This document shows positions 1 through 12,000 of a DNA stretch of 64,000 bases, piece after piece. Source of the stretch: Prochilodus magdalenae (taxonomy: Eukaryota; Chordata; Actinopteri; Characiformes; Prochilodontidae); the NCBI GenBank assembly GCA_024036415.1, contig JAMWET010001256.1, positions 204,001 to 268,000 on the forward strand. The letters are read 5' to 3'. Under the pieces are notes generated by a model, which did no database searches, was not told the DNA's origin, and saw only the letters and a program-made list of their open reading frames with translations. Numbering within the stretch: position 1 is the stretch's first letter; every line of letters begins with the position of its first letter. The position numbers and the translations under genes were made by a program.

Positions 1-893
1 CATGTCATTGGGCCGCCATGTTTGCTAATCACGTCTCAGCATGGAGTTCCTAATGGTTCCTAATAAAAGAGTTTCTAATGGTGTCCTTTGATAATCCACC
101 TCATGCAGCTTGAATATTCTAAAACAGTTCCTGCAGATTTTGCGGTAGTTGTGGAGGTTGTGGAGTGGCACCAGGCCTTCTGTTCATGTGACGCATGACA
201 ATAAGCGTTCCTCTTGGTGCTGACGGATTTATTAGTCATCTCCACCAAGACAAAAGCGGGACTCACTGAAGATGACCCACTGCCATTCTAAAACTCACCA
301 TGACGGTCTTGCTACGACACTGTTGCAGTCTTTGGCGCGTTTGACATGGTGTTAAAGGCAGTTATCATAACATGCATGTAGTAGTAGTTCTGCATTGTGC
401 ACCAATCGCGACTGCTGGGTAACTCTGCACGACAGACATTCGCTGGTTCTTCCTCTCCGTGGTTTTTGTAGGTCTCACAGAGCTTTCATATTTCTGGTTT
501 GTGCCTTCTTCTGTCCACTGCCGCCATCAGCGTGCTATGGTAATACCCACATGACCGGTATGGTGCGCAGGGCATGGATAACATCATTCCAGAGCCATAT
601 TATGTGATCCCTCTTGATCTCTTCCAACAGCTTGAACTGCTTTTGAACTCTTCTCTGAAGCATACTTTGCTACTTTGCTTGCAGAGGATGCTACCAACAC
701 AACAGCACGAGTCAGGTTGAAAAGCAAGCACAACAGAATGACCTTATATAGTCAGTCAGGTTCAGCAACAAGGCCCATTCTCGCTTACATCACATACTCT
801 ATCAAGCATGAAACTTTAATTTGCATGTCTCACAATATCAAAACCACCCACCAAGTTTAATTTCTTAATTCCTTCTGGGTGAAATAATTTTTT
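1..893 (-). mobile_element. Tc1-like element, family A copy 1 (cut by window edge)
   Basis: This stretch matches, block by block, three other places in the window (5480-5995, 20530-21165 and 36840-37395). Shared blocks include TGTTGCAGTCTTTGGCG, GAAGATGACCCACTGCCATT and a terminal block with CTCACAATATCAAAACC. Copy 2 contains a readable Tc1-type transposase fragment on the minus strand, which gives the family assignment and orientation. The left end runs off the window. The right end is placed near 893, where similarity to the other copies fades into poly-T. No long open frame survives here, so it is a dead copy. The ORF-like stretches inside it are not genes. Confidence 0.7.
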
Positions 894-2834
894 TTTTGAT
901 GATGGGTGTATATCAACCTGTGAGGTCTACACCAGTGTTTTAGCTTTAGCATAGGGCACAATACAGGGAAAGCAATTAGAGTAGATATCATTCACATATG
1001 TCAGTCTTAAAAAGACAGTAACAAAAACACCTGTTTAATTCTAATACCTTGTTCTAACAGAAAGCCCCTCGAGCAAATGTCAACAACAAAACGAAAACAC
1101 TCCTATTATAATCAGTGAAGCGTTGCATTGCCATTCCACTCCCTAATGGATGAGGAAAAACGTATCCACGAAGTGAAGAAAAGGAATGGTCTGATTGTCT
1201 AATCAATTAGGCAATCAAGTGTACAAGTACGGTATGTTAGAGCTGAATGCTGTTTGTTTTTAGTAACTAGTTGGCAGTATAAACTGAGCATCCCAACCTA
1301 CGGGTTTTATAAAAGCTTTTTTACCTCATTAATAGCCCTTAATTGCCCAGCAGCTTTTGGAGGTGCTGTGACTTCTTCTTCCAGATGAGCGTCTTCCATT
1401 GCTCTACGGTTTGCTTAAGATGCCAGGGAATCCATTGTAGGTGCTGTCTGTGGTAAAAATGGGTTAGCTTTGGCATATTATATTCTGACTGCTCTGTGTT
1501 TTTCTTAAGGTCTGCCCATTTCTGCCATATCCAACTTGGCAGCTACAAGTATTATAATTATTGTTTATTCTAGATTTTGGCATGTGCCATTGTTATAAGA
1601 TCAATATTCAGTATTCATCAAAACTCTCAACATAGCACATAGAAATGCGCAACAGCTTGGCTGCAAAACTGTAGACCATGCAATCTCACAGAGCGGAGCT
1701 GCTATCAGTAAAGTAACCATTTCTGATAGGACTGCGCTTTGTTTGTTCTGATGTGTGCATTTGATGTTTCTAGTGCAGACATTCTTTATAATAGGAATCA
1801 ATACTATCTTGAAAGCTTGCTTGCTGTTGGGACACAGTGTTCATTGGAAAATGGTGATGTGAAACTGCATTATGACTTTTTGATATGGAAGACATAAGCA
1901 TTCTAAACAGAAAAATAAGTTATCAAAGCCCAAAAAATTCACCAAATGACAAACAACGCACAACTACAGTTACATCACTGCCGAAATCTGTCTGCGGCGT
2001 GATAAGAATGCAGTGATGGTGACATCATCATTTATATATAGAACTGCAAGATCTTCTCTGTGGCTGCTTGCCCAGTCAAGGTAATAGTTGACCTCTTGCC
2101 TGTGCTGCTTATTCTTATTGATGGATGGCTTTTTACTGCCTGCTTGCTTTTCTGTGCCAACACGTTGGCTGTCTCTGATGGAAATGGAGCTGGCACCACC
2201 AGAAGTACTCACTGCAGTGACATCAAATTCTGGCCACCAGCTACCATGCATCAGTGCTTTAGAACACTCTGCATTTTTTGGAAAATAAATAAATAAATAA
2301 ATAAAAGAAATGAAGGCTTGTGGGTAACAGAGCTAAATTAGGTTGGAGATTTCCTCGATGCATATGATAAACCACCAGCATTAAAGTGCAGTTTGATCTA
2401 TTCTCCTCTAAATCAGGCTTGACTGCCAGTTGGGACTCATTTAATCATTTTAGCTCTAGAGCATTTTATTTGCTATTTAGATTGGGGTGTGATGTTGTAG
2501 GAGAACACACTGCTTGCCTACCCGCCCACCAGTAATATGGTTTGTTTTTGCGTAATGGCATGTGATGGGCCACATCTCCAGATCATAAGAGGTTACAATG
2601 AGAGGTTTGACTGTTTGGTGGATGAAGATATTTTGGGTTTTAAGTTGGGTCTTGCATTACCTGCTGTCTCTAACTCTTTCAGGACATCCAAGAGTATGAG
2701 CAGTTTAGGGTGCCTTAATTGTTTGAACACATGATCTGGAGAACATACAGTGCTGTGAATTTCTTCTGTCACCTGATTTTTTAATACACATTTCAGGTAA
2801 CTTAACTAATCTTAATATAAGATAAAGACCACAC
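894..2834. other. Intergenic, no gene seen
   Basis: AT-rich sequence without recognisable coding exons or repeats. A short AATA-type microsatellite lies at about 2284-2304. The short open frames here lack codon bias, domain similarity and splice context. Confidence 0.5.
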
Positions 2835-2866
2835 AAGTAAATACAAAATATATTTTGTATTTACTT
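2835..2866. repeat. 32-bp perfect palindrome
   Basis: Two 16-base arms (AAGTAAATACAAAATA and its exact reverse complement) meet with no spacer at 2850/2851. A direct repeat of TGATCAGTCAGTT follows at 2871-2883 and 2894-2906. The palindrome is AT-rich and could form a cruciform; no function can be read from it. Confidence 0.9.
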
Positions 2867-3300
2867 ATAATGATCAGTCAGTTCATTTTATGATGATCAG
2901 TCAGTTTTTTGAAAATGAAGATTTACTCTTAGAATCACTTAGTCCTATATCACCCATGCAAAAAAGTAATCTTGTGTCATCATTTGGAGTAGCATATTAT
3001 ACTATTATTTTTTATAATTTATACGTTGTTTATATAATATACTGACATATATTCAATTTATATCAAAATATTCATACAAATAATATACATAATTTATATA
3101 TTATACACATTAAAGAATAAATAATAGCAGTGTAGTAAAACCTGCAATCAGGTAAGCTGATTACATCATAATGTATGATACTTGGCACATAATATTCATA
3201 TTTTATTCATATTTGTCCATGGTTCACCTCTGAGAGCTACAGGTGCTGCCATGTGGCATAAACATGATGCCATCACAATGAGTGATGATGTCACAATTTG

Positions 3301-3427
3301 ATGCTTGCTGAGCTGGAATCCCATTTCTGTTCTGAGCGTCAGATCAACACGGTCAACTACAACGACGGCAAAGCAACTTACTTTCTACTGGAAGTGCAAG
3401 AGGAAAAATAACCAACATCAGCTAAAA
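3301..3427 (+). other. Putative 5' noncoding exon with upstream ORF
   Basis: A consensus donor (AAAA|GTAAGC) at 3428 pairs with a poly-T acceptor (TTTTTTTTAACCAG) ending at 3522, giving a 95-bp intron. Joining 3427 to 3523 places the exon's last A before TG and so builds an ATG in the frame of the coiled-coil ORF. That frame carries a TAA at 3409-3411, five codons upstream of the new ATG. The same frame is open from an ATG at 3301 to the TAA, a 36-codon upstream ORF. The exon's 5' boundary is unknown; 3301 is only the uORF start. Confidence 0.5.
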
Positions 3428-3524
3428 GTAAGCTAGCCCTGAACTGAAGCTGGTTTGTATTATGTTGATGTTTTATGAGACATTTTCTTTAAATATTAAA
3501 ATAATTGTTTTTTTTTAACCAGTG

Positions 3525-4904
3525 ATGTCACATGATAAGCTGATGATGGAAAACCGAATTAAAGAGACAAAAATGTGGGTCCTGGAGAAACTGATGAAAG
3601 AGAGAGAATTTAATAGGACTGAAATTGAACTTCAGTCCAGAAAAACTCTCAAAGACTGGTACAGAGAGAGTGAGAGAAAGACGATGAAGGAGAAGGTCTC
3701 CTGGATGGAAGAGTTTGAGAGGCTGAGAGCAAAAGCAGAATCCATGAGGGAGTTAAAGAGTGAGATGATGGCTATGAAGGAGGAACACCTCAGAGAGACA
3801 GGGAAGCTCATGGAAGAGCAGAAGAAGAACCTGAGGATGGAGGAAGAGAGGAGAAAGAATAATGAGAACATTTGGAGGAAGGAGCAAAAGGTGATGGAGA
3901 AGAGGTTAAGAGAGATAAAGACAAAGATCTCTGAGATGGAGAAAGAAAAAGAAAGAAATGAGAAGGAGAGGGAGAGAGACAGAAAGAAGATGCAGGAATT
4001 GCAAGAATGCTGGAATAGATTGCAGATGGAGAAAGAGAAGGAGAGAAAGGAGATTAATGAGTACAGGGAGAGAATGGAGAGAGAAAGAGCAGAAGAGAGA
4101 AAGGAGATGGCTATGTATATGAAGAAAGCAGAGAAGAAGCAGAAGGAACTGGAGAACGAGAGTAGCATCATGATGGAAGAGAGAAAACGAATGGAGGAGG
4201 AGAGGAGGAAGATGGAGGAGGAGTGGATGAAAGAGAAGAAATGGATGGCACAATACATGCAGGAGGAAGATGCTGAAAAGGTGGAGCTGAGGAGGATGAT
4301 CTGGTGGATGAGGACAGAGAGAAATGAGGATAAGCAACAACTGAAGATCCACCAGGAGAGTGAGGAGGTGTGGATGAAGGAGATGAAGAATCTCAGGAGA
4401 GAGATGGATGAAATGCTGGAGACACAGAAAGAAACAATAGTGAGAGAATTCAGAGAGAGGGAGCAGGCAAGACTGCAAGAGTGGGAGAGAGAGAAAGAAA
4501 TTATGAGGGTGGAGTGTCAGAGAGAGATAGAGGAGATCAGGGTGGTGGTAGAGAAAGAAAGGAAAATAATGGAGGAGGAAAGAGAGAAAGAGCGACAGGA
4601 GCTGGAAAGGAGTAAGTCTTTGCACCAACTGCAGCTGGAGGCGAAGTTTGTGGAGGCGTTTAATGAGGTCGAGGGGAGACCTGAGGAATCCCAGAGCCAA
4701 GTGCTGGTGGAATGGTGGCAGAGAACCTGTGAGAGGTGCAGGAGAAAAGTGAGGAGGGTCAAAGAGGACAGAGAGAGACATGAAAGTCTGAACTTCAGAG
4801 CAGGAGAAGAACAGGAGAGCCAGAGCACAAGCTCTACGAAGGGATATGATGGAAAAGAGAAGAAAAAGAGAAAGAGTGTCTTCAGCAGATGGTGGAGGAA
4901 GTGA
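3525..4904 (+). CDS. Long coiled-coil protein, function unknown
   Basis: Uninterrupted frame of 459 codons from ATG 3525, or 460 if the ATG formed across the 3427/3523 splice junction is used. The product is almost all Glu, Lys, Arg and Met with few Gly or Pro, and charged/hydrophobic heptads continue from about residue 1 to 385: one very long coiled coil. Residues about 385-420 form a less charged segment with paired Trp and several Cys (VEWWQRTCERCRR). The tail, about 420-460, is Ser/Thr-rich then strongly basic and ends SVFSRWWRK, which could bind membrane or nucleic acid. The coding strand is nearly all purine, so the opposite-strand frames are shadows. An in-frame stop upstream argues the protein is complete and has no N-terminal enzymatic domain. 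Similar coiled coils occur as C-terminal parts of fish GIMAP and trichohyalin-like predicted proteins, but no AIG1 GTPase domain is seen here. Function not assignable. Confidence 0.72.
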   Translation: MSHDKLMMENRIKETKMWVLEKLMKEREFNRTEIELQSRKTLKDWYRESERKTMKEKVSWMEEFERLRAKAESMRELKSEMMAMKEEHLRETGKLMEEQKKNLRMEEERRKNNENIWRKEQKVMEKRLREIKTKISEMEKEKERNEKERERDRKKMQELQECWNRLQMEKEKERKEINEYRERMERERAEERKEMAMYMKKAEKKQKELENESSIMMEERKRMEEERRKMEEEWMKEKKWMAQYMQEEDAEKVELRRMIWWMRTERNEDKQQLKIHQESEEVWMKEMKNLRREMDEMLETQKETIVREFREREQARLQEWEREKEIMRVECQREIEEIRVVVEKERKIMEEEREKERQELERSKSLHQLQLEAKFVEAFNEVEGRPEESQSQVLVEWWQRTCERCRRKVRRVKEDRERHESLNFRAGEEQESQSTSSTKGYDGKEKKKRKSVFSRWWRK

Positions 4905-5310
4905 GATGTTGGAGGAGAGACGAGGGAGGAGGAAGTGAGAGGTAGATAGAATGATTCTTCTCATGATTGTAATGAGAAGCGTATTATTATTAATGAGTCA
5001 AACACGTTAATTATACTGTGTATTAGCATGACATCATGTACAAAAAATAACATGGATATTTTACTGTTACTGCTTACAGAGATAAAAGTGGGTAGAAACA
5101 CCATGGAGGAGAAGAAGAGAGGAGGAAGATGGAGGAGGACTGGATAAAATCCCAGAAACACCAGAGTAGAAGCTCCCTGAATGGATGCTGTGAAAAGAGA
5201 GGAGAAGTGATACCAGCACGATTGGCAGATGACTGCAAGACACTATATTGTAATCTAACACTTCTTTCTCTGTGCAACTATTCTTATGAGGATGAGAGTC
5301 TAATCAAAAT

Positions 5311-5316
5311 AATAAA
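5311..5316 (+). promoter_or_regulatory. Candidate polyadenylation signal of the coiled-coil gene
   Basis: AATAAA about 400 bases after the stop codon at 4904. Between them, 5080-5240 holds another purine-rich block (ATGGAGGAGAAGAAGAGAGG) resembling the coding exon. It may be a decayed duplicate of part of the exon or an alternative 3' exon. AATAAA is frequent in AT-rich DNA, so this is only a candidate. Confidence 0.35.
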
Positions 5317-5479
5317 AATTAACCTGCCCTTAACAAGTGTCAACTTTGGTGTCAGAACTTAATTGTCAAGTTTATTTGAGACTTTTTCAAATGCATAAAA
5401 AATGACCATAAATGCTGTTTATAAGCAATAGCAAGAACATTCATACATATGTTTGATATATTCTGTTCAAAATTTACTG

Positions 5480-5995
5480 AGCTACACATACTGAAGTAGT
5501 GTCTCTCAGTATAGCATCAGGCCACCATTTTGCTAATTCAACACGCCAGATGTTGTAGAGGTACCTACTGTAGATTCCTACAGTAGGGGTGGAGGGGGAG
5601 TGACACCAGGCCTTCTGGACATGTGACATGGGACAACAAACCATTCATATTGGTGCTGACCACGGTGCCTCCACACATGGATTTGTTGGTCAGCTCCCCC
5701 AAAACAAAAGTGGGATTTGTCACTGAAGATGACCCGCTGCCATTCTAGGTCACGCCATTCAGGCTGGCACGACACCATTGCAGTCTTTGGCGACACTGGT
5801 GTTGTGTTGTAACAGGGCAGCCATCGCAATGGTCTGCATGCATACGACCCTGGCCCCCACTAACAGGATGGCTCCGCGATTGTGGCTGTTGGGTCAGTCA
5901 GCTCCTTTGCATAACTCATAATGTCAAACCTACCCATCAAGTTTTATTTCTGTTGGTCATTTCCTTCTGGGTGGAACTATTTGTGCAGCTATTCT
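5480..5995 (-). mobile_element. Tc1-like element, family A copy 2
   Basis: It shares ordered blocks with copies 1, 3 and 4, including GATGACCCGCTGCCATTCT, TTGCAGTCTTTGGCGACA and a terminal block with AATGTCAAACCTACCCATCAA. The left end (GAGCTACACATACTGAAGTA) matches the outer end of copy 4 in reverse complement, so similarity reaches at least 5480. The element is far shorter than a full Tc1 (about 1.2-1.6 kb), so it is deleted internally. Confidence 0.75.
5578..5829 (-). pseudogene. Tc1-type transposase fragment
   Basis: The minus-strand frame reads EWRDLEWQRVIFSDKSHF, then WRHRGQHQ. This matches the Tc1/IS630 transposase segment around the first catalytic aspartate (usual form W..VIFSDESRF...VWRRPGE). 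The aspartate is kept, while the following E is K. The N-terminal helix-turn-helix and the later catalytic motifs are absent, so no active enzyme is possible. Confidence 0.75.
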
Positions 5996-7544
5996 TTTGT
6001 TGATGACTGTAATTTCACTGATTAAGAGATCAAAAGGCTTCTTTGTGCCCAAAACATTTAGCATAATAAAAATACTTAAAATGTATCAAATGTTATCACA
6101 TTTATAGCACATAAGATATACAATGAGCTTTTAATCATATTCCCCATAAAAAACTGCCTACCAAAGTAATGTCCTCACTTTTCATCAACTGTACCATTAA
6201 ATATAAATATATAAATGCAAACTGCCATGAACATTAATTTAAAAACCCTTTAAATTAATGTAGTATTTTTAAATGTAAACAGAAAACCTTTATCTCAGTG
6301 ATAAATGACATGATATGACTGCTGATGAGCCTTTATTACTTCACTCTGATAGCTGATGCTTTTACAAGCTAAATGCTACACAGTAAAAGCAAAAGTTAAA
6401 AGCTATACCTCTCGGTTCTAAAACTTGGTTCTGAAGTCAAAGAAGTTACACACATAACTGATGTATGTTCTGTTCAGACCTCTCAACAAACTGTTCTGTT
6501 CTGCAAAGTTTGCATGGCTTTCTAATTAGCTTACTAACCCAGCTGAGTGCAGGTATGTGCTGTGAGTGGTTACTTGTGTCAAATCGATTGGTGACTCAAA
6601 GCTGGTAGGAGCATGATAAACAGTACTAAAATGAGACTCAAGAGATTTACACACACAAACACACAAACACACACAAGGAGGCATCAATTTTATGGGCATA
6701 ACATAATGGCATGAGCAGAAGGGTTGATTTGATACAAACAGCTCATGTCCTCTAGGCCAAAATAAACAACGGTATGAGAAAAACAAGAGCGGCAGTCTTC
6801 CTGAAAGAAACCCCCGCATTTTTCCCTACAGAAAATGACAGTAATCTTCAGAATGTGTTTGACAACAATGAATGCCTTTTGGGCATGTTTACACTTCCTA
6901 GGTCTCAATCATAATACACCGCCTGAAATGATGCATCAAATAATCAGCCAGGTAATTGGATAGTCCCTCTGATTTCTGTCTCTGCAAAATTGCTTATTTG
7001 CAATCTTAAGGGCTAAGAACATGACCTATCAGGCACAAATCTGTTTTGTCTTGGCAAGCTGTGCCTTAATAGAAAGCATCCCTGATGAATCATCATGGCA
7101 TGTGGATGAAAGTTTGTTTCTGGAGGGTTAATTCATTGGTAATTTACTTGTTCTACTTTAAATAAAGTTTGTGTAATTGGACACATCACATACAGGCCTG
7201 CTTAGAACTACATTTCGTCGTCTTTGCTCTTCTGATTGCTGACAGAGAAGGCTGCATATGATCTGTTTCATGTGTGCTAATACACCTCTTCTGAATTTTA
7301 TGATGGTAATATTCTGGATGGTCAGAGAATATGATACCCACTATGTATTTTTCCACTATGCATCTGTCCATTTTAAACAAGCTTATGCCCAGCCAAGAAG
7401 TCAGAGGCATGTTGAGATGTTGCTGATATATGACATCCACTGCGCAGTGTACAGTTATATACAAACCTGCGTTTATTTATGCAATACAAACCGATGGACA
7501 ATGGTATGTCAAGATATTTCTTAGCCCATGTGGCATATTCGTCC
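5996..7544. other. Intergenic, no gene seen
   Basis: AT-rich sequence with a CA-rich simple stretch at about 6647-6676. No coding exon, RNA gene or clear mobile element was recognised. Confidence 0.5.
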
Positions 7545-7990
7545 TGGAAGCATGCCGGTTTTTAAGTTAGTACAGTGCAGGCAGAGGGATCAGAGGTCAT
7601 GGGCATTCTACCCTTTATGGACAGAGATGTCTCTGGATTTGTGGAATATTTTGATGACTAAGACAGGTAATACAATCCGTGCAGTACCTTCCTGAGGAGC
7701 ATTCTCAAACGGTCGGAATATTTGCTGATGCATTTTAATGCGTTCTGATCCATTTCTTGAATGCTTCTTGGAAACTTCTTTTCAAAGCATGATTGCATTA
7801 CCTGTTTAAGATCTCAAGGTCTTCCCAGTCTTGTCCCAGTCTTGTCCCAGTCTTTCCCAAATTTTTTTAAATGTGTTGCAGGCATAGCTTTCAGGGTGAG
7901 TAAATATAGTGAAGCTAGAAATCACTCCTTTCTAATTTATTTGCACAATTATTATTTGGCTTTGCAACTTTTTTGGAATTGAGGATTGTA
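7545..7990 (-). mobile_element. Tc1-like remnant, family B, piece 1
   Basis: Parallel to 21230-21760: both hold a GATCAGAGGTCATGGGCATT / GGTCAGAGATCATGGGTATT block, then AGAGATGTCTCTGGATTTGTGGAAT / AGAGATTTCTCCAGAATCTT, then GCATGATTGCATTACCTGTTTA / ACATGATTGCATTGCCTGTTTA and TGTGTTGCAGGCAT / TGTGCTGCAGGCAT, in the same order. Assignment to a Tc1-like family rests on the transposase motifs kept in the related pieces at 15300 and 46690. A short direct repeat of CCAGTCTTGTC lies at about 7825-7855. Confidence 0.6.
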
Positions 7991-8574
7991 AGTATGTAAC
8001 AACATTAGGATGTTCAGACTGTCAGGATTCTAAGGTCACACCAGCTGCATTCAACTACATGAATTCTATAGTATGTTTGGTGTCAAACATTGTATAAGAC
8101 AAAATTAGCCTGAATGCAGCCCCTCTCAAAAGTATATATAGTGCAGACACACTCAAAGGTATATAAAACACTTGTACTCAAACGAAAGCTCAATCAGTGC
8201 AGCGCATTGCCACATACAACACATTCCAGTAAAGATGATGTTTGTTTGATTGCAGCATGGGAACATTTCACATGCTACTCAGAACTGCTTTGATCAGGGG
8301 CCTTTCACTAGAATACCATTTACTGACCTTGAAACATTACCACAGCATATATAAAACAATGGTATAAATAGTTGGTACCGATAGATGTCTAGCTTTAGCT
8401 GCCGCCCTCTTCAGTTCTTCATGGATGATCTTCTTTGCTGTTTACACTGGAACACAAGAGACTGGAAAATGTAGGCAGACACCTTACTCAAGTAAAACTG
8501 CAAATACTTATCTACAAAATATTCTGGAACAAAACTAGAAACACTAATAAAGAACAAAATGCTTTAAATGTGTC

Positions 8575-9010
8575 AATTTTCTTTATTTTATTTACACAAA
8601 ACATTCCATTTGGTCACTAACAAAAATATCATAACACTAGCAAAACGTTACCACACATTTCAGTAGTAAAATCCTAGCCATTTTTGAGCAGATCTTAAAA
8701 TTATAAATATTTTATTGAAAAAAAAAATTTCACTTATTTGCAGAAATTACTTTTTTAGTACTGACAGTTCTAGACTATAAAACAATGTTATTTTACTACT
8801 CATTATGTGGCTGTAAGGAACAAGGATGCAGTCTCACTTCCTGTTGTAGAATCCAGGGGTGTGACTAAACCACAGCTCCGCCTACTGACTAAAAATGTTT
8901 TGTGTTTTGGTCTGACATTTGTGATCAAAGAAATGTCAAAGATAAAATGAGCTTATTACTCAATACCTCTATCAATGTCCTAAATTGTAATTAATTTGTA
9001 ACATAATTAA
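8575..9010. repeat. Unclassified interspersed repeat, family C copy 1
   Basis: Ordered similarity to 26215-26620 and 38225-38650. Shared blocks are a Lys-tRNA-free AT-rich start (CACTAACAAAAATATCATAAC), TTTCAGTAGT, GGATGCAGTCTCACTTCCTG, CAGGGGTGTGACTA, CTCCGCCTACTGAC and GAGCTTATTACTCAAT. No coding potential and no clear terminal inverted repeats were seen. Confidence 0.65.
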
Positions 9011-12000
9011 ATCATGAATATCTTGTATTGGTGAAGGGAACGAGGGATTGCAATGTCTACAAACCAAATTTAGCCATTTTATTTACCGTCCAAAACTACC
9101 AGCGAACCTGCACATCAGTTTTTGTAATCAGTAATACTTACTTTACTATACAACACCCCGCATGTACTTTTCTGCCATTAATGAATTAAAAAAATATTTG
9201 TTTCAAGCCAATATGTTGACAGATGCTTGACAGATGTCTGGCTTCTAACACCACTGGAGTGAAACATTTTTTCCTAGGATGTTTTTTCTTGAACGGCACA
9301 TTTCACATCAAACCATTTTAAATGGGTTTGTTTACATCTTAATGAATTAATCATGTATACATTTTGAAAAAGCTCCCCAATGGGACTGATTCCAGTTCAG
9401 TGTTGCAACATGATCTGAGACTAATAGCTGACTAGGGGTTAAATCTGTTGGCACCTCTGGATCTTGTATTGTAAGCCGATTTCTGAGGGTCTGTTTTAAA
9501 AGCTTTTTGTGCGAAAGAATGTTGTGAGACAGGGATGAATGTGAACCACAGTGCCCGGATCCAGACTGCAAAGGGAAGTTTCATTAAGCTTAAAGTCTCG
9601 AAGGAAGCAATGGTGCAAATGATCCATGCAGTTTACTCTAAAAACAAAACTTTCTGTTGTTTTGGTATCATGCTCTGTGATCGTATTACAAGTTGTGAAA
9701 GAAATCTGACAAGAGAGTGATGCCAGACACGCAACCGAGTGGAATGAGTCAGATAAATGTGTCTGGACAAATGAGCATTATTTGCTGATGTCTCTTTTGG
9801 CAGTTATTGCTTATGACTAATAGTAACCAGATGCCAAAACTCCTGCAGCTTCATACACATTATAATAACGGTTCTATTATGATGTAATGGTTAAGAGGGA
9901 GTAACTGGATAATATACGTTTAGACGCCCCAGTGACATATTTGAATAAAAACTGAAGCTTCAAATTTTAACACTAAGGCTTTGATTATGAAGTGAAGGTT
10001 TGAGCCAGTGGCAGATAGCAGCAGTTGCTAAGCATGAAATGAAGGTAGAACGTGTAAAAGAGGGTGTTGATTGGATTGGGCATAATGCAGTGACAGAAAA
10101 CAAATACAGTTTTATTTATATATTAATATAATCTTAAAACATTCCACTGTATATATTTCTGTATTAGATTTTATAGGCCTGTTATCAGTTTAGGTAGGCA
10201 TAAGCCCACCCATGCCTACCCTTGTCTACATCCATGGGATGTAGCTGAATAGGTTTTTAGAGGCACACAGAATTCAGAATAGATTCAGAATTCATTTTTT
10301 TGGAATACCTATGTAACGCTTACTTAATTAAAAACTGTATATAATATTAAACAGAAACACTATGTAACTTCATTGTTTATTAATTAAACATGCATGTACT
10401 AAGCAGATAGACTTCAAATAGGAAATCAGCAAGCAGCTTCTGTGCAAACATTGAAGTGTTTGGCAAAGCTTTAGTAGTGATCAATAAATGAGCCAGTTGT
10501 TTATCTTAGTGTTACTGAGCTCTTTTGAGGGCTGACTTGTAGTGTAGTTTCCTCAGTTGTGGACATGCCCAGTGAGTAATAAGATTAGCATCAGTGTTGG
10601 GCTGCTACATGTGTTTTGTGGTATGATGCATACATGTCAGTGACTGAAAATCGCATAGCTGTCCAATACATATTCAGATATTTGCTTTTGGAAATGGCAA
10701 ATTGTTCATACAAAAAAAATATATATATGTTTTTTGTAGCATGAGTTATACAAAGTAGGACAATATGTATTTGACAATATGTATATAAATAGCCGTATTC
10801 AAACACTTGTGCTCCACTCGTCAAATTACACTTTGTTGAGTTTCTAAAGGAAATTAAATCAGTATGTAAATTTACAAGGAGTGTTCAAACTTTTAAATAC
10901 AACAGTATGACATCATTTTTCCACTTTAACTGAAAGAAATAAGTTAAAGGTGGAAAGCTGTGGTGAACTGAGTCTATAACATGCAAATAAAATGTAAATT
11001 CAATACAGAACACTTTTTGTTCTTGAGTCCTGTTCAGGGGTTTATGGGAGCAGTGCTGTCAAGTCAATTCAACTCAATCCAAGATGTATTGTAAATTATT
11101 GTGCTTTTTTACTTTAATACACCAGCATTACAGAGAATCTGGTTCCAATCCCAAAATGAGCAAACCAAGGTCAACAGTGGCAAAGAAAAACTCACTGAGA
11201 GAAAAAAAGCCTTGAGAGCAACACTAAAAGGGGAAACCCATCCTTCAGTCCATCCAAAACGGCTTGCAACAAAACTACTGAATAAAAGATAAGAATTAAT
11301 ATGAATAAAAAAATAATATAATTAAGGCCTTTGAGAGTAACACATGAAAAACAGCTCGATGAAAACCGGCCACTGACTATTTTTACATGTAATGATTTTC
11401 ACTGATCTGACTGAATTCATTAATTCATTGGTTAAGACTGAGGTGTTTATGTGCACTGACTCTACTCAATTAATCTGATAAAGATCCCTATTTACATGCA
11501 AACCACAATAATCCAAATCTAAATTACAGAAACACATAGAGTACCACTTAGTGTAGAGATTGTGGACCGTGAAAATGAGTATTACATGAGTCTAGTCACA
11601 GAGAGACAAGCAGCAGTATACCTGAGCTTTGTTTAGGCTTTGCAATACGCTGATTTGGGAAACTTTTTTCTGTTTGTAATTTGCTCTGTAGTTGGTTTAA
11701 ACTCACTCCTCTGCAGACCAGTTTCTGAGATCCACAGTGCTGAACATTACAAATGTTGGTTATTATACAAATACACAGAACATAATCAAACTTTCTGTTT
11801 GGGCATGTAACCAAATTGCATTACATTACTATTGTTGTTCCATGTAATGAATGATGTAACAGAACGATATACAGGACTACCTACCATGTTTGGTCATATG
11901 AAAAAAAATAAATTTCAATACTGATTCCAAATATGTTTGTTATGGTCTTTCCCAGTGGAGAAATCATGATCTTTGATAACTGGAAATAACAGGCTGCAGA

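Noticed and set aside
2060..2296. Hydrophobic 78-codon plus-strand frame resembling a small membrane protein
   Set aside because: No good start context, ends in an AATA microsatellite, and no splice or polyadenylation context supports transcription.
3632..4964. Long minus-strand open frames rich in Leu, Ser and Phe
   Set aside because: They are exact antisense shadows of the purine-rich coiled-coil exon; a stop-poor strand opposite GAG/AAG codons explains them.
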